Source: Amaranthus tricolor
Lineage: Eukaryota > Streptophyta > Magnoliopsida > Caryophyllales > Amaranthaceae
DNA length: 64,000 nucleotides
Assembly: GCF_026212465.1 (NCBI RefSeq)
Contig: NC_080050.1
Coordinates: 31,171,070-31,235,069 of the forward strand
Reading direction: 5' to 3'
Notes under the pieces: model-generated
The model's database searches: none
Told to the model about the DNA's origin: nothing
Seen by the model: only the letters and a program-made list of their open reading frames with translations
Translations under genes and position numbers: made by a program
In this document: piece after piece, positions 1 to 13,300 of the stretch
How positions within the stretch are numbered: position 1 is the stretch's first letter
How the letters are laid out: each line of letters opens with the position of its first letter

Positions 1-30
1 TATAATAATAATAATAATAATAACAACCAC

Positions 31-93
<63 letters not shown>

Positions 94-181
94 AAAAATA
101 ATAATAACATTTAAAAATATAAATTAAATATAATAATTAAAACAAAAATAATAATTTAATAATAATGATAATAACAACCAC

Positions 182-247
<66 letters not shown>

Positions 248-501
248 TTAAAAAATGAATTAATTAAACAAAAGAAATTTAATAAGTAGAAATTCAAAAA
301 AAAAAAAAAAAATTAAAAAAAAAAAAATCATTCGCACAGAACGTGCGACTCTACCGTGCGACTCGAGTCGCACGTTTTGTGCGAGTGTTTTTTTTTTTTA
401 AATTTTTTGTTTGTTTTTTATAAATTTTTTTTTATTATTGTTATTATAATTATTATTATTTTTGTTGTTATTATTATTATCATTATTATTATTATTGTGG
501 T

Positions 502-554
<53 letters not shown>

Positions 555-620
555 AATAATAATTATTATAATAACAATAATAATATAAATAAAAATAATA
601 AAAAAAAATTAAAAAAAATG
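1..620. repeat. ATA/TAA microsatellite block folded around a GC-rich hairpin
   Basis: Long runs of AAT/ATA triplets (about 1-245) are followed by a short GC-rich inverted repeat at about 333-391, in which a TCGCACAGAACGTGCGACTC-like arm is mirrored by GAGTCGCACGTTTTGTGCGA. ATT-rich sequence (about 430-500) then mirrors the left side, including a CAACCACAATAAT block inverted as ATTATTGTGG. AAT runs resume at about 503-550. The layout looks like a foldback element or a hairpin grown into microsatellites. No terminal repeats or target duplication can be placed because the left edge is outside the window. Confidence 0.7.
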
Positions 621-1076
621 AAAATGAAAAGTTATTAATTTCAATGGCATATTTGTAAATTTTTAAAGTTCAGGGGCAAATTCGTAATTTCATTAGGAGA
701 GGGGGGTGGCGATAAAATGAAAATAGTAGCGACAAATAAGAATCGAGAAAGGAAAAGGGAGGGGAGAAAAGATGTGAAATGCATGTGGTAAGAATCAAAC
801 GTAAGAAGGTGGAAAAGTAAACTAACTCATTTAAGTCATTATACTACCTTCTATTTGAATTAAATCAAAAACAAAGTGAGAGTTTTTAGAGAAAAAAGTG
901 AAAAATGATAACAATATAAATTGTATAAAGTAAATTAAAAGGAAGTTAAAATATATGGATGAAATTAAAAAGTGTAGGACAATTATAAAAAAATTTATAT
1001 GGAACAAATCAAAATAGCTCAGAATTCAAATTAAATAAAACGGAGAGAAAAAAAAAACAGATAGAAAATAAAAATA
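621..1076. other. Intergenic, upstream of the DUF2045 gene
   Basis: AT-rich stretch with no coding frame that I can support. It should contain the promoter of the gene starting at 1314, but I see no clear TATA box. The 5' untranslated leader probably begins somewhere around 1070-1150. Confidence 0.4.
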
Positions 1077-1313
1077 TTGAAAAAAAAAAACTCTCAGGGA
1101 CAGGGAAGTTACTGCAAGCAACGTAATTCCATAAACACAGACATTTGGAATCTCTCTCACTTCCTCAATCTCAATTCCTCGGCGAATTCAACACTTTCTG
1201 GATTTTTTCGTCGTTTTCGTCTGCCTCTTCTGATAAAACGTCGACAATTTCAATGCTCAATTGACATTAGATTTCGATCGGACATCAGTTTCGCCTTAAC
1301 AGATCACGCAGCT

Positions 1314-4300
1314 ATGTTCGCCCATGGAGGTGAAACTCCTTCGAGGTATCCTCTCATTGCCCTAATTCTGCTCAATTTCTTAATTGTTTTTTTTTCTTTC
1401 TATTTCTCTTTATTTATTGATGAGCTTTAATGGAAACTAAAAACTTAGAAGTATTAGCAAAAGTCTATGGAAGAAGCTCTCAATGATGTGCTTCAATGGA
1501 AACTTAAAACTTATAAGTCCTTTGTAATGATGGCTGTCAGTTGTTTAAGCGTTTAACATTCAGCTCTTTTAGGTTTTTTTAAATGTGTGTCCATTTAAGC
1601 TTGCAACCTCTTCATTAAAGATGTGCGGAATCAATGTGCACTTATTATGTAAATTTGCTAATGATGTTTGCTATCAAGATCAATCTAAAACAATATTTTT
1701 GTTGTCACAAGGTTGAGGTTGTGTACATCTGCCCCCAAACCTTTGCCTTAGTGAGAGCCTCTTGATGGAATTGGGGGTAATGAAATGTAGTAGGAGTATC
1801 TTGTTTGGAATTTTAGTGATGTCTGCAAAATACATGTTGATCAATGTTTTAGTGAATCGTTTATGTTTTGGGCATTCTTAAGAGGCTTTCTAATCTCTGT
1901 TTATTGTTAGTTCATTATTCTTATGGTAAAGCTTATGTTTTATTGAGTTTGAGTTTAGTTTTTGATTAGATCCTCACTTTGCTTGAAGGTATGAATTGTT
2001 GAGTATGGTGAAGAAACATTCTAATATGTTGGGGAAGACAATAGTCGATGAGCAAGATGCCTCAGATGTTGAAATGGATCAAGCTTTCTGGCACGATATT
2101 CTGAACCTTTATTTTGTTCAAGGCAAGGAATCAAGAGGACGCCAAGATGATGATCTCATATTTTTTGTTAGAAAAATGGTGCTTAATTATCCTTTTGAGG
2201 CTTTAATATTTTACACGATCTATCACTTGAGTCATGCATAATTGCGCTAAACTTTTCTTTGCTTTGTTGTGGTTTCAGAACTGGCATCCTCACAGTACTA
2301 ATGACGACTCAGATGATAATTCTCCTTACTTTGTACGCAGGTGGGCATCTAAGGTAAAATCAAGTAGATCTCATCAACCATTCATGCTTATAGTGGTTTT
2401 GTGGTGAATTTTATAGTTCAAACTCTTACTAGAATGAGCATTAGAAGTAGCTAACAATGTTTTGAAGTTGACATTTAACTATTTAAGTAATTATTTTTGG
2501 TCTTTAAACCAATAATTTTTTAAACTATGGCCTTTCACATACATTTTTTTATTGCATTGAGATTGCTATATTTCTTTTTTAAACCTATGACATAAATATG
2601 TGTAGCAGTGAGAGGAGTATGAGGTCCTGCACTAGAGATGTTTAATTTAGATATGATTAAGCTCTCAAAATGACTTGTACATAAAAATCTAATGAAATTG
2701 CATAATAAATAGTGTCAACAACAACCTGAAAATGACATTGTCCATCTAACATGGAAACTCAAAACCTAGCTGAACGCCCAAATGAATCTCTATATTGCAT
2801 AATGCCTCATTGCATTGTCTCATTGCAAAAGCAAATGGAAATTGAAAATTAAAGAAAGTAATTTATGATGTTGTATATTTTGGTCATGCCTTTATACGCA
2901 CGTTAAACTTTAAATCAACATAAATTTTGCTTTCATCTTTTTGATCAGTTGCATACTATGCTTGGTGACCATTTGATGGAGGTCGATTGGAGGCGATCAT
3001 TTTATTTGAACCTTATAGCTCACACTTCTTTCACTGTAACTGTTGCTATTTGCAGGTACTTTTTCGATTTTGCCAAATTGTTCTCTTTTCTTGTGTGTTG
3101 TATCTCTTCCAGGATTTGGTTTTTCTCTGTGTTCACCTCTTTCCCATTTAGGATGAGGAAAAAGGCTTCCTGAAGTGTTTATAAACCCTTTTCGATTTTT
3201 ATCCTGGTGATTCATCGAGTTTGATATCCTCCTCTTCATATTGTTAGACACTTAGTCTATCTTGGTTAAGGGTGGTGGGTTTTTTTCTAGGAAGTTCCTT
3301 GCTCCATCAGCTTATTCCATTAAGGCTTTGGCATTGGTATTGTGTTTGTTATTGTGGTTGTCTATATCCTTGTAACCTTAAATTCCCTTTTTTTTCTTTT
3401 ATATATTCTGTTTTCTATACCTAATTAGTATACTAGATAAAGTTATATTTGATGAGGACATACTTGCATTTTTGGTCCAACTGTGAAACCACCAAAAGAT
3501 TTACAAATATTATATGAGATAGCTCCCTGAGTTATTGGCTTTATAGATTTCCTCTAATTGTTGTTTGAGCTTTGATTCTTACGTGATTCAAGACTAAGTT
3601 TATAGACTAAGGTTAGGAGCCACTTTCCAGCTTTGGCGTAATGTAATGGTGTTTTGTTGTTGTTGTTTTAGAGTATCACACAATTATTTGATATGAGACT
3701 TATCTGTGGTAGCAATCAGGTCCTTCAACATCATCGAGTGGGGCAAGATACACCATTGAATCCTATATACAAGGTGTGTATACTTTCTTCTCTTACAGTG
3801 GATGATACTCTAGACAAATATCTTCATTTCTTTCCATTTCTTGTTTATAATGCTGAACCAAAGGGGCAGTTGCCCATAGGGTAAAATAATAAAATCTACT
3901 TTTTTAGAAAGTTATTATTTCCCCTCCAGGTTGTGAAGACTGTTTATGCATCACCTAGCCGGGTTAATTTCCATCTGGATTCTAAAAAGGCAAGCGCAAT
4001 CTTCTATTATGTATTCTAAGTTTTACATGTTGTAGTTCTCTACGTTATCTGAATTATTCTATTTCATATCCAGGACGCAGAAACAGTTCCAGCATATCCT
4101 GATATTTGCTTTGCCATTGATGACTTTGATTCTACATTTGACACAGTGGTAACATGTTATGGACCTTTATTTATTTTGTGAATTCAGTGAAATGTTTGTT
4201 TGTATCTTAATATTCTAAGTTGCATGAATATTGTAAACCTTAGTTATCTGGATGTTAACTGAATTACAGATTTTTTTGTGGGTGTGTTTTGCACCTTGCA

Positions 4301-7300
4301 GGTTTTGTCAGATGCAGATCATTGCTACTGTGTTGTCCTAAATGCTCATGCTGGGGCTGCATTTCCTAGTGAGAAGCCTGATAATGAAGTCTCTGACAAT
4401 TTGGAGAAAACAGGAGACTACATAAAGAAAACTAAAACCAAGGTTTACAACATACCTTTCTTTAAATACATAATGATGAAGATAGCCATAAATAGAATGG
4501 AGTCACATTTGATCTATGTTTGTAAAATATGGCACTTGGCGGGTGCCACAATCTGAGGAAATTATTGATGAGGATGGCCTTAATACTTAGGCAAAATTTC
4601 TAAAATAACCTTTGGATTCTGAATATTTCTTTGGTAATTCCAAGGTTGCCTTGTGCTATCCAAAAGTACCTTGATTTTAAAGACAAGCTAATGTAAATTT
4701 TTTGAGAGGAGTTTATTTAATATAATCCCAAGTTTTTTTGCTCTACAGACTGATTTGTTTATGTTTATATCTATTGATGAAAGCCTTTTATGGATGTATG
4801 AGAGAGTGTGACACATTTGTGTGATGCACATTCCTTCATTTTGGATCTTTAAGAACCTCACACTTCTCAAATCTAAGCTCTGTCCCAAACTTCCTTTTGC
4901 TTTTATTTCCCATCGCCATGGTCCATTGACATTGACGTCCTGTTTATTTATACTACTTTAAATCCACGTTTATTACCCATGCTGAATTTACATATGATGA
5001 AAGAATGAATGGAGTATTTATTAACGGGTTAATTAAGTTTATAATATTGGTTTGAAGAGTGAGTTTTAACAGTTTTAGTTTGGGACTTTGGGTTACTTGT
5101 TTTCCGTATGTAATTTATTTTCCCGCTATGTTTCCCTTTTAGTTTTACTTATTGTTTTCTTACAACTTTTTCCTTCATACTTCCCGTATTCTTAAAGTCC
5201 ACCATTTTCCTTTTTTTGGGATTTTCCAGATAAGTGCTCTATTTTATCATTACGGGCATCTTTTGAGGGACCATAGTGCAAATCTTGTGCTTTTTGGCCA
5301 AAACACTGCATAATGTATTGTATTTTGGTAGAACTTGACACATTGGCTATAATCAATTTGCAAACTTTGATAAGTAAAAAACATCAAGCGAGTCATGTCT
5401 GCACAATGTTTGCAACCACTCTCACTCGTAAATGGGCATTACAATTGAATACTTTTTATCATTCCTTGTTTTGTGTGGCTACCACAAATAGTACACTTGA
5501 AAGAAATATAGAGTTTGTTTCAAAACTATCAAAATTCCTTCTTCAAGAAAAAATGAAAAGAATTTAGTTGTGTAATTTTATTCTAAATTTGTAAATGATC
5601 TTTATAAATTCTAAAAACTTTTTTGAATGGTTGGCATAACTATATAAATTTATGGCATAGGTCTTCCACTGTTTTGCACCTTACTAGTGATACCGCATTG
5701 TTTTCACATTTCTGATTTTAGTGTTTGGCATTAGGTAGACTCAGAAATTACACCACAACAATTCCAAAACCTTAATCCCAACATATCATATGTGGTGCAT
5801 GAATTAAAACAAGTCAACATGAGGGATCATGGTAAACGGTAATACATATTATACTATATTCAACACTATCTAATTTTAATGTATAACTAAGGAAATTAAC
5901 TCTAATAATCATCGACATGTGTTCTCCTTTCATTATCTATCTATTTTCATATGCTTTAGAGAATTCTTCTTCATGTTATTCTTTACATGTTATCCATGTC
6001 ATTTTCAACCTACCTTATCTCTTCTATGCTCCTCAAAGTTCTAACCTTCTACTTTTCTAACTAGTCTATTTTCAAGTCTTCTTTGCATGGATGAAATGTT
6101 GGAACATCGAGTTTCTTAAAAGAGGAAGATGTAGGATGAAGGTGACTTGGATAATAAGAGAAAAAATGACTTTAATAATTAGGATTTGCAGTATATGACA
6201 ACAAATAGGAATCAATGGAGGAGGAGAATATATGTGGGTGATTATGAAATTGATATTATTAGTTGTAGATTAGTATTAGATAGGGTCAAAATTCAAATGT
6301 AAAGTATAATATTTGTTATGAACATTTACACATTGATTTATTTTGGTTCATGTAGCCGACATGATATCTATTTCTTTCGTTGTTTATATGTGGATGTTCA
6401 TGCATACTTAGAAGTTAGCACTAGAAAATAATTTTGAGAATGTGACCATATATATTTCTTTTATTATGCGTTATTTGGATATTATTGCCGGAAGTGAGTA
6501 TTGCTTTTTAATATTGATTGAAATTCCAGTGTGCTCTCACCCTACATTGTTTCTGAATGAATGAAATAATTCTGTCTACAGGTTACCATATTTTCTGGAT
6601 TTGTGAACTATCAAATGGTTCGTGAAGCATATGATGGTAATATTTCACTATTCCAGGTTCTAGAGTCGTTTGCTTGTTATAGCAAATTTCATAAAGTAGG
6701 TAAATAGAGCAACTCGATTGAAACTTTCAGTTAATTATAAACATGTATTGAACTAGTACTTACAGCTCAATAAATTAGTCTGATTAAGTTTAGTGTTGCT
6801 TGAAATATTTGCCAAGCATGTGTAGAGGCATGTGATGACATTGTTAAGTAAATATGTTGTTGAGGTTCATATATGATCTCTTAGGTGCATTTGCAATGGC
6901 CAAATGGCATGCCATAAACTTTCACTTGGCAAACTATAAATTGTATGGCTCTTTCTATGCATGCAAGTAGTTTTTTCTTTCCAAGATTCTTTCCAAGAAT
7001 TAGAAACTCCTTAATTTTATAACATATTTAAATTAGTTGTCTTTCACATAAAAGTTTGATGTACACTATAATACTCTCATCACTATTTAGATTAAAATTA
7101 GGAGAGATCTTATATAGATTTCTTGATTATCATCATTCATCTGCAAGTGCATGTTTGTAGTTTTCATGGTTCTCATGTTTCCATGTAAATCCCTTGTGTT
7201 CTTTGTTTGTTTCTTGCTTTCTTTCATTTGTCATCTAATTGTAAAATTGTAAAATTGTATTGCTTACAATCTATACATCTTAAGCACCATTGTAATTTTC

Positions 7301-10300
7301 TTGATCCAGCTAAGTCATCTTTTCATTTGCAAGATAGCTTTTATAGTTCATGTTTCAAATATTGTTTCCTCTCATCACACAAACATGATTTTGGGAGAAT
7401 ATCTAAGAAGCTTAAGCCTTGGGTCCTTGAGTGAAATTTTTGTAATTATTATCAATGTTATATTGTGATTTTGTGGTGGCATATAAAATTCTTTATAGAA
7501 CTTCACTGTCATAAATTGCATTGAGACCATGGTGCGAAAATACAATTGCATCGTATCGGTCGTATTGTAAAGGTTTTCAAATTTATCTAACCGATATTAC
7601 CAGCATCATAAAGGTGTTAAAAATCCGTATTTTAGGCCGTATCAAGTTATATTTCATGGTTTAGGTCAATATTTGGCATTATAATAACCATATCACCCCG
7701 TCACCGCATCACCGTGTCTCTTACTGCAACCATGACCTTATCGCAATTTTTCCCATGAATGAGACCTGAATATTGAGGTAGACTTGGGGTGGGTATAGTG
7801 CATGATCTTAGATGCAGTCGCAATAATGGTTGTGAAACTACTTTTGCAGTCGATGGAATGGTTTTGTCGTTGTCACGTCTTATATTGCGGTTGGTAATAA
7901 GCTGGAAAACCATTTTTTTTCGATATGCTCAAACCTCAAACACTTAATGTAAAAGTGCGGTAATGATTGCTATTGTGGTAACATAACGATGGTGCGGTAA
8001 TGGGAGTAATGCAATAATTGTAACGCTTAAGTATCGATTGAAACCATAAAGATATCCCTTGATACGTCTCAAAACGCGTTTTTGTACACCTTTACAATGC
8101 GGGAAGTATCGATTTGATTTTTTTTAAACATTTACAACGCAGTCAACGAGATTCAATGCGACCTTTTTCACTATGCTTAAACCCAGATCATGGTTAGATA
8201 ATTGCTTAATATCTTGATTCTAAACGTTGATTTGCCTTTCATATTAGAGAAGCACACCTATTACAGTGAGAGATTTGCTTTGACAATTGACACACATCAT
8301 ATTATATGTGCTTTCAACAAACGTTTGTGTAGGGATGAATGGTTCTCTGTTTTATCCCACTTTGAAAAGTACAGAGTTCAGACTTTGTGTCCTTTCTAAA
8401 ATAACTTGTCAGTTGTGTTATGATATCAAGGTTTGATGTTTCAACTTCAATAGGCTATCCCTTTGCTAGATTTTTTAAAGGACCATGTTAGGAAAGTTGT
8501 TAAATTAAGGTAGATGTTCTTAGTGTTCAAGGCTTGGTGAGTTTTTCTTCATTACATCAGCACATACGACTATATTGCGTATATGATTACATAATCTGGA
8601 TATAGCATATGATGACGATGTATGCTTTTGGTGATGTAAGAATGATCAAGAGTGATGTAAATAGGGAAGTGTTATACTAGCTCAATGGTGATTTGAAATA
8701 AAGCTTCTTATTTCTTTTGGTTGATGGCCTCATTAGTTTGTATGGGGTGTAAGGACGACACGTTTTGAGTTGTCTTTTATAGACTCGTATAGTTGAGTAG
8801 GAGTAGTGAATGTATTAATGACCACTTGAATGGCGTATGTTACAAGTTGTAATGCTACTTTTTGGTTACGCTTTAATTAATCATTCAAAAATGAAAAGCT
8901 ATCCGAATGGTTATTGAATACTCCCTAATATCACGAGTGTGCCTCTGGGTAAAAATGTCAGTGTACTTTAGTGTACTTTTAGACTGTTAGCCTGTCTGGG
9001 GTAAAACGGTATGAGTTTTTTAAGAGCAAATTGGTTTTATTCAAAGTCATTTAGTTAATTACAAATAATGTATATATAATCTAGATCTTTCATATTAGCT
9101 ACGTTAATTATTGGGAATCCACTTTTGGAATGTGAATGATTGTGATGACCCTAGTAGCTCTACTATGTGACACTTCTGGCAGGACTTCCATATCACCTAC
9201 AATAGGAAATATTTTATAAGCTCTTCCTGCATTCTCCTCACGAATATGTGAATGCAATGCTCAAATGTTTTTAGTGGCGGAGGCTACTATAATTTCCAAA
9301 TTCCACCATCCCTTTTCTACTTTATTGCTCAAATCCAACTTATGAGAATTAGAGTGTATGCTATGTTACTTGGACTCGGGTACTGATGTTGGATACTGGT
9401 ACGTGTCCAAGTGTCGGATACGTCTAAATATTCAATTTTACACCTAAAATGAAGTGTCCAAGTGTCATACCAATGTCCGGAGATCAAGAATCGGACATAG
9501 GGTACGTGAAGCAAAATGAAGAGTCCGAGTAACATAAAGTGTACGTATTCTTGTGGTTAACTAATAAATGCAATACATGGACAAAATTGCTTGCTCCCAC
9601 TCCTTCAGTTTTAATATTTAATTAACCGAATGATATTTATTTCATTTTTCATGGGAGGTTAAAAAGAGTAATGTAATAATAATGCACCAATACATTTTGT
9701 ACTGAAGACTTGAATTTGGACCTGTGGCTGCTACAACTTCTTATGTCTCTTATCCGCCACAGATGCTATGCGAACAAAAGCACAACTCCAAAAACACATC
9801 TCTCACATCGCCATCTAATAAGTTCAAAATTTCAAATTTTTATTACCGTTCACCCTCACCATTCAAATATCGACTAGCCTTTCCTGGACGGTCTGTGGTG
9901 TTGAATTATGAGGGCTTCCGAATTTGGTCAGCTTGGTGCTCTTGACAATGGGACCCAGCTGGGGTCTCTTGAATCTTGATGCTTGTCTATCTAATGATTT
10001 TTATTAGTAGCTGGCGTGATCCGAAAGATTTGATAGTTTGTTTCTCAACTCTGTCTTCTTGTGTTCCCTCAAGCAACAATGCTCCTCAAAGGGGATTATC
10101 TCTTCAACATATTCTGTAGTAGTAGTCTCCCATGTATGACACAGGCATCCCGACAAGCCCATTATAAGAGCCATTTATGTCCTGGGCATTTGTGTTTGAA
10201 GCCATGCTTATGTTATCTAAGGCCTTAGGCCATACTTTGCTAAGCATTCTAATTGTTCTTCATTATACTCTTCTGCAGTTGGGAGAATTCGTTTAGGAAG

Positions 10301-13300
10301 TCTGCTTTCTTTCAATCATTCTTCAGGTAAAACAGACAGAATTTACATGAAAGGTCCAGGTGGACGTGGAGAAGTTGAAGTAGCTGTTTCTGGTGTTGAA
10401 GGTATTAAAATATTGAACACTGTAAATTATCAGTGGACCTTGAATACTCTTTTATTGAAGATTTATTGCTGAATTTTTCTGTGTGCTTGCATCCATAGAT
10501 TGTGTATTGTCATGTTGTGGATTGTTTTTCCAGTGTGTATGTTGCAGTTTTACATCTTTAAGCTCTTGTGAAGGTCTCTAGTTGTAATTTTCTTGCTAAG
10601 GGGGCATAGTTTTATTCTGTTGGAGTATTCTAGTCGCTGAAAATCTTTTTTTTTGCTGTTGTATGTATGCAATTTTTAGATAGTGACCTAAAGTTTTACG
10701 TTAACTTCCATGAAAATATTTAATTAAATGTATATGAATTATGAACTTTGAACAAGAGATTATGCGTCTAGCTCCTCAATCTTTCTGACTTCCATTTATT
10801 AGTTTATGCTACAAATGGAGTTTCTATGGTTACACTTTCCTTTGTTTATAATTACTCCTAATATTTAAGAATTATTTTGGAGTTGGAGGTGATAAGAAAA
10901 TATTTGAAAAATGCTTGTGGTACTAGTACTTGGGTGTAAGAGGTGAGAGCCAATTGAGCTCTCACATGAGCTTTTGTGTATCCTTTTTTTCTCTAAGTTG
11001 AAATCTTGAGATTTCTTGTTAAGATAATTTAGTGGTGATAGTAACTTTTTGATTCATTGCTAAGCTGTTAGGCATAAACGAACATTTTATTGATCACCAA
11101 AAAACGTTTCAAGTAGAACTCGCTTAATACAAAAGAAACATCCTAAAACTTGCATCAGTGTTGAAAAATTGATTGGCCAACTCGTCATGTGCATGGTGAT
11201 ATTCACCCCATTATAATTAACAGCATAATTACATTCCTTATCACATCTACATGCTACAGAAAAAACTGTCACTTCCGCTAGCTGCTGCCATGGCTTGTGC
11301 TTCTGTTCATATCTTCTGGAATTCCTGTCTCCACAGCATAGATACTAGATAGTCTCTACCTACGTCATCCCATATAGCCTTTCCCTTTTCTGTTTCTAAG
11401 AATGTTTTTGACGAGCAATACATATTTTTGTTCTCTGTGCCACATTACCGTTCTATTATATTTAAGCCTCCCCAACAAAATACACTACACTGACATTTTT
11501 GCAATTAAAAACAGATACTCAACTGTCTCTACACTCTACTGTCTACACAAAACACACTCCAAATTACAGTGGATTCCCCTGTGTAATTTTATTCATTGTC
11601 GTGCATCTATCCTGTGATATTAGCCAACAAATAGATATACTTTTTAGGGGGGGCGTGACTGTTGCAGGTGATTTTCCACTAGGCTAATTAGGGCACTCTC
11701 TCTAACTTCTTACATGCATATTTCACTCAAAATTTTCCCGGTGATGCAGAATCTCCTGCCATCCGCCCAAGTAATCAACCTCTGATTGCATGCTAAGAAT
11801 TTTCCTCATCATCAATAGCATAGTAAGATTATTGCCTTACCTTGATATAGTAAACATCCATTTGTTACACATAGATTATCAGCTCATAATAATTTCCTTT
11901 TAGCAGCCTTACTCCAGATTAACAAAACTCTAATCAACCTCTGATTGTATGCCAAGAATTTTCCTCATCATCAATGGCATAGTATGGTTATTGCCTTACC
12001 TTGATATAGTAAGCATTCATTTATTATCCATAGCTAATCAGGTTTACATGTAGTTGCTCATAATAATTTCCTTATAACAACCTTGTTCAAGATCAACAAA
12101 TCTCTAATGTTGTATCCACCTTGCTCATTTAGGCTTTAACCAGAGCTCTTCTTGAAGGCTGTGTATCTCCTGTCGACAAAAAACATCTAGTACATCTGAA
12201 TTTCTCTCAGCAACCCTTTTTAGAAAGATAATCAGTTGAAACAAGAAATTTTGCATGCTTGTCCTTATCACCTTAAATGTAATCTACCTGCATAAGATAA
12301 AAACTTTGCTATCCAAGATTTTGCCTTCTGTAAGTACCTGAGAAAGTTATTTTTGAGTTTATGATACCCCTAAATACCTTAATGAAAATTAGTTTGTCTC
12401 CATCTTTAGTAATTCACATAATGATTCCTTTTTCCAGTCAATATTTTCACGGTATCATGCACAACTCTTGTCCAAATTTGTAACTGAACTTGAGACAGCA
12501 GAATCACCCCCATTATATACCACTTTGACTGTCATGGGTCACCGTAATAGGGGCTGTAAATGCATTTATGCACTATGGCAGTAACAGAAATCTGGTTTTT
12601 CTCTTAAAGAATGCATTTTCGTAGATAAGTATTTCATTGGCAAGCAGTAAAAAATATAAAGAATCTCTTAATCTCATGCCTCTAAGGAGCTCTCTCAAAT
12701 GGCTTACTATGAACTTAATTAATTATGCTGAAGGGTACTGTTTTTATACCTCCCATTATCCTCTTCACAATTGTGGTAAATCCACATCTTTAGTAATGAC
12801 CTTTTGGAATCTACATATGAGGATCTTGGATATGATCTTATATACCATGGTGCAGCAAGCAATTGGCTCAAGCTGGTTTACACTAGGACTAGCAACATTA
12901 GGTACCATTGTAATAGTGTGCATTTGATTGCTTTATGGATGTGTCTTGCATTAGAAAACTCCTTAATATAAAGCAAGCTCATCCTGATTGTATGCCATGC
13001 CATGCCTTCTTGAAAAAATGTGCATCTATCCCTTGGAGCATCTTGAACTTCATGCTCTGACACAATCTGACGCATTGCCGCAATCTCATTCTGATTGAGC
13101 CTTGCCCCAGCTCTAACAGCAGCTTTATCAGGCATTGACAACTCATCAAAGTTCAATATTTCACTGTGTGTCATCTGGATGATCTATTGTGCTGCCTTTA
13201 TTATAATTCAAACTAGCAATTCATTTAGCCAATTCTGGCATTTAGCTATTTGCGAATTTTATACCTAAGCTTTTTACCTGTCTTACTAAAATATACCATT

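Noticed and set aside
841..1045. Possible Stowaway-like element before the DUF2045 gene
   Set aside because: Ends TACTACCTTCTATTTG and ACGGAGAGAAA are only weakly complementary, and the characteristic interior block is missing.
9329..9535. Reverse frame in intron 9 with repeated Tyr/Val/Asp words
   Set aside because: The DNA consists of repeated TACGTGTCCAAGTGTCGGATAC-like words, common in dispersed plant repeats; no protein family is recognisable.
11077..11272. Possible LINE 3' end on the minus strand in intron 10 (GATCAATAAAATGTTCG)
   Set aside because: Only the terminal wording is suggestive. There is no poly-A tail, reverse transcriptase or target duplication to support it.
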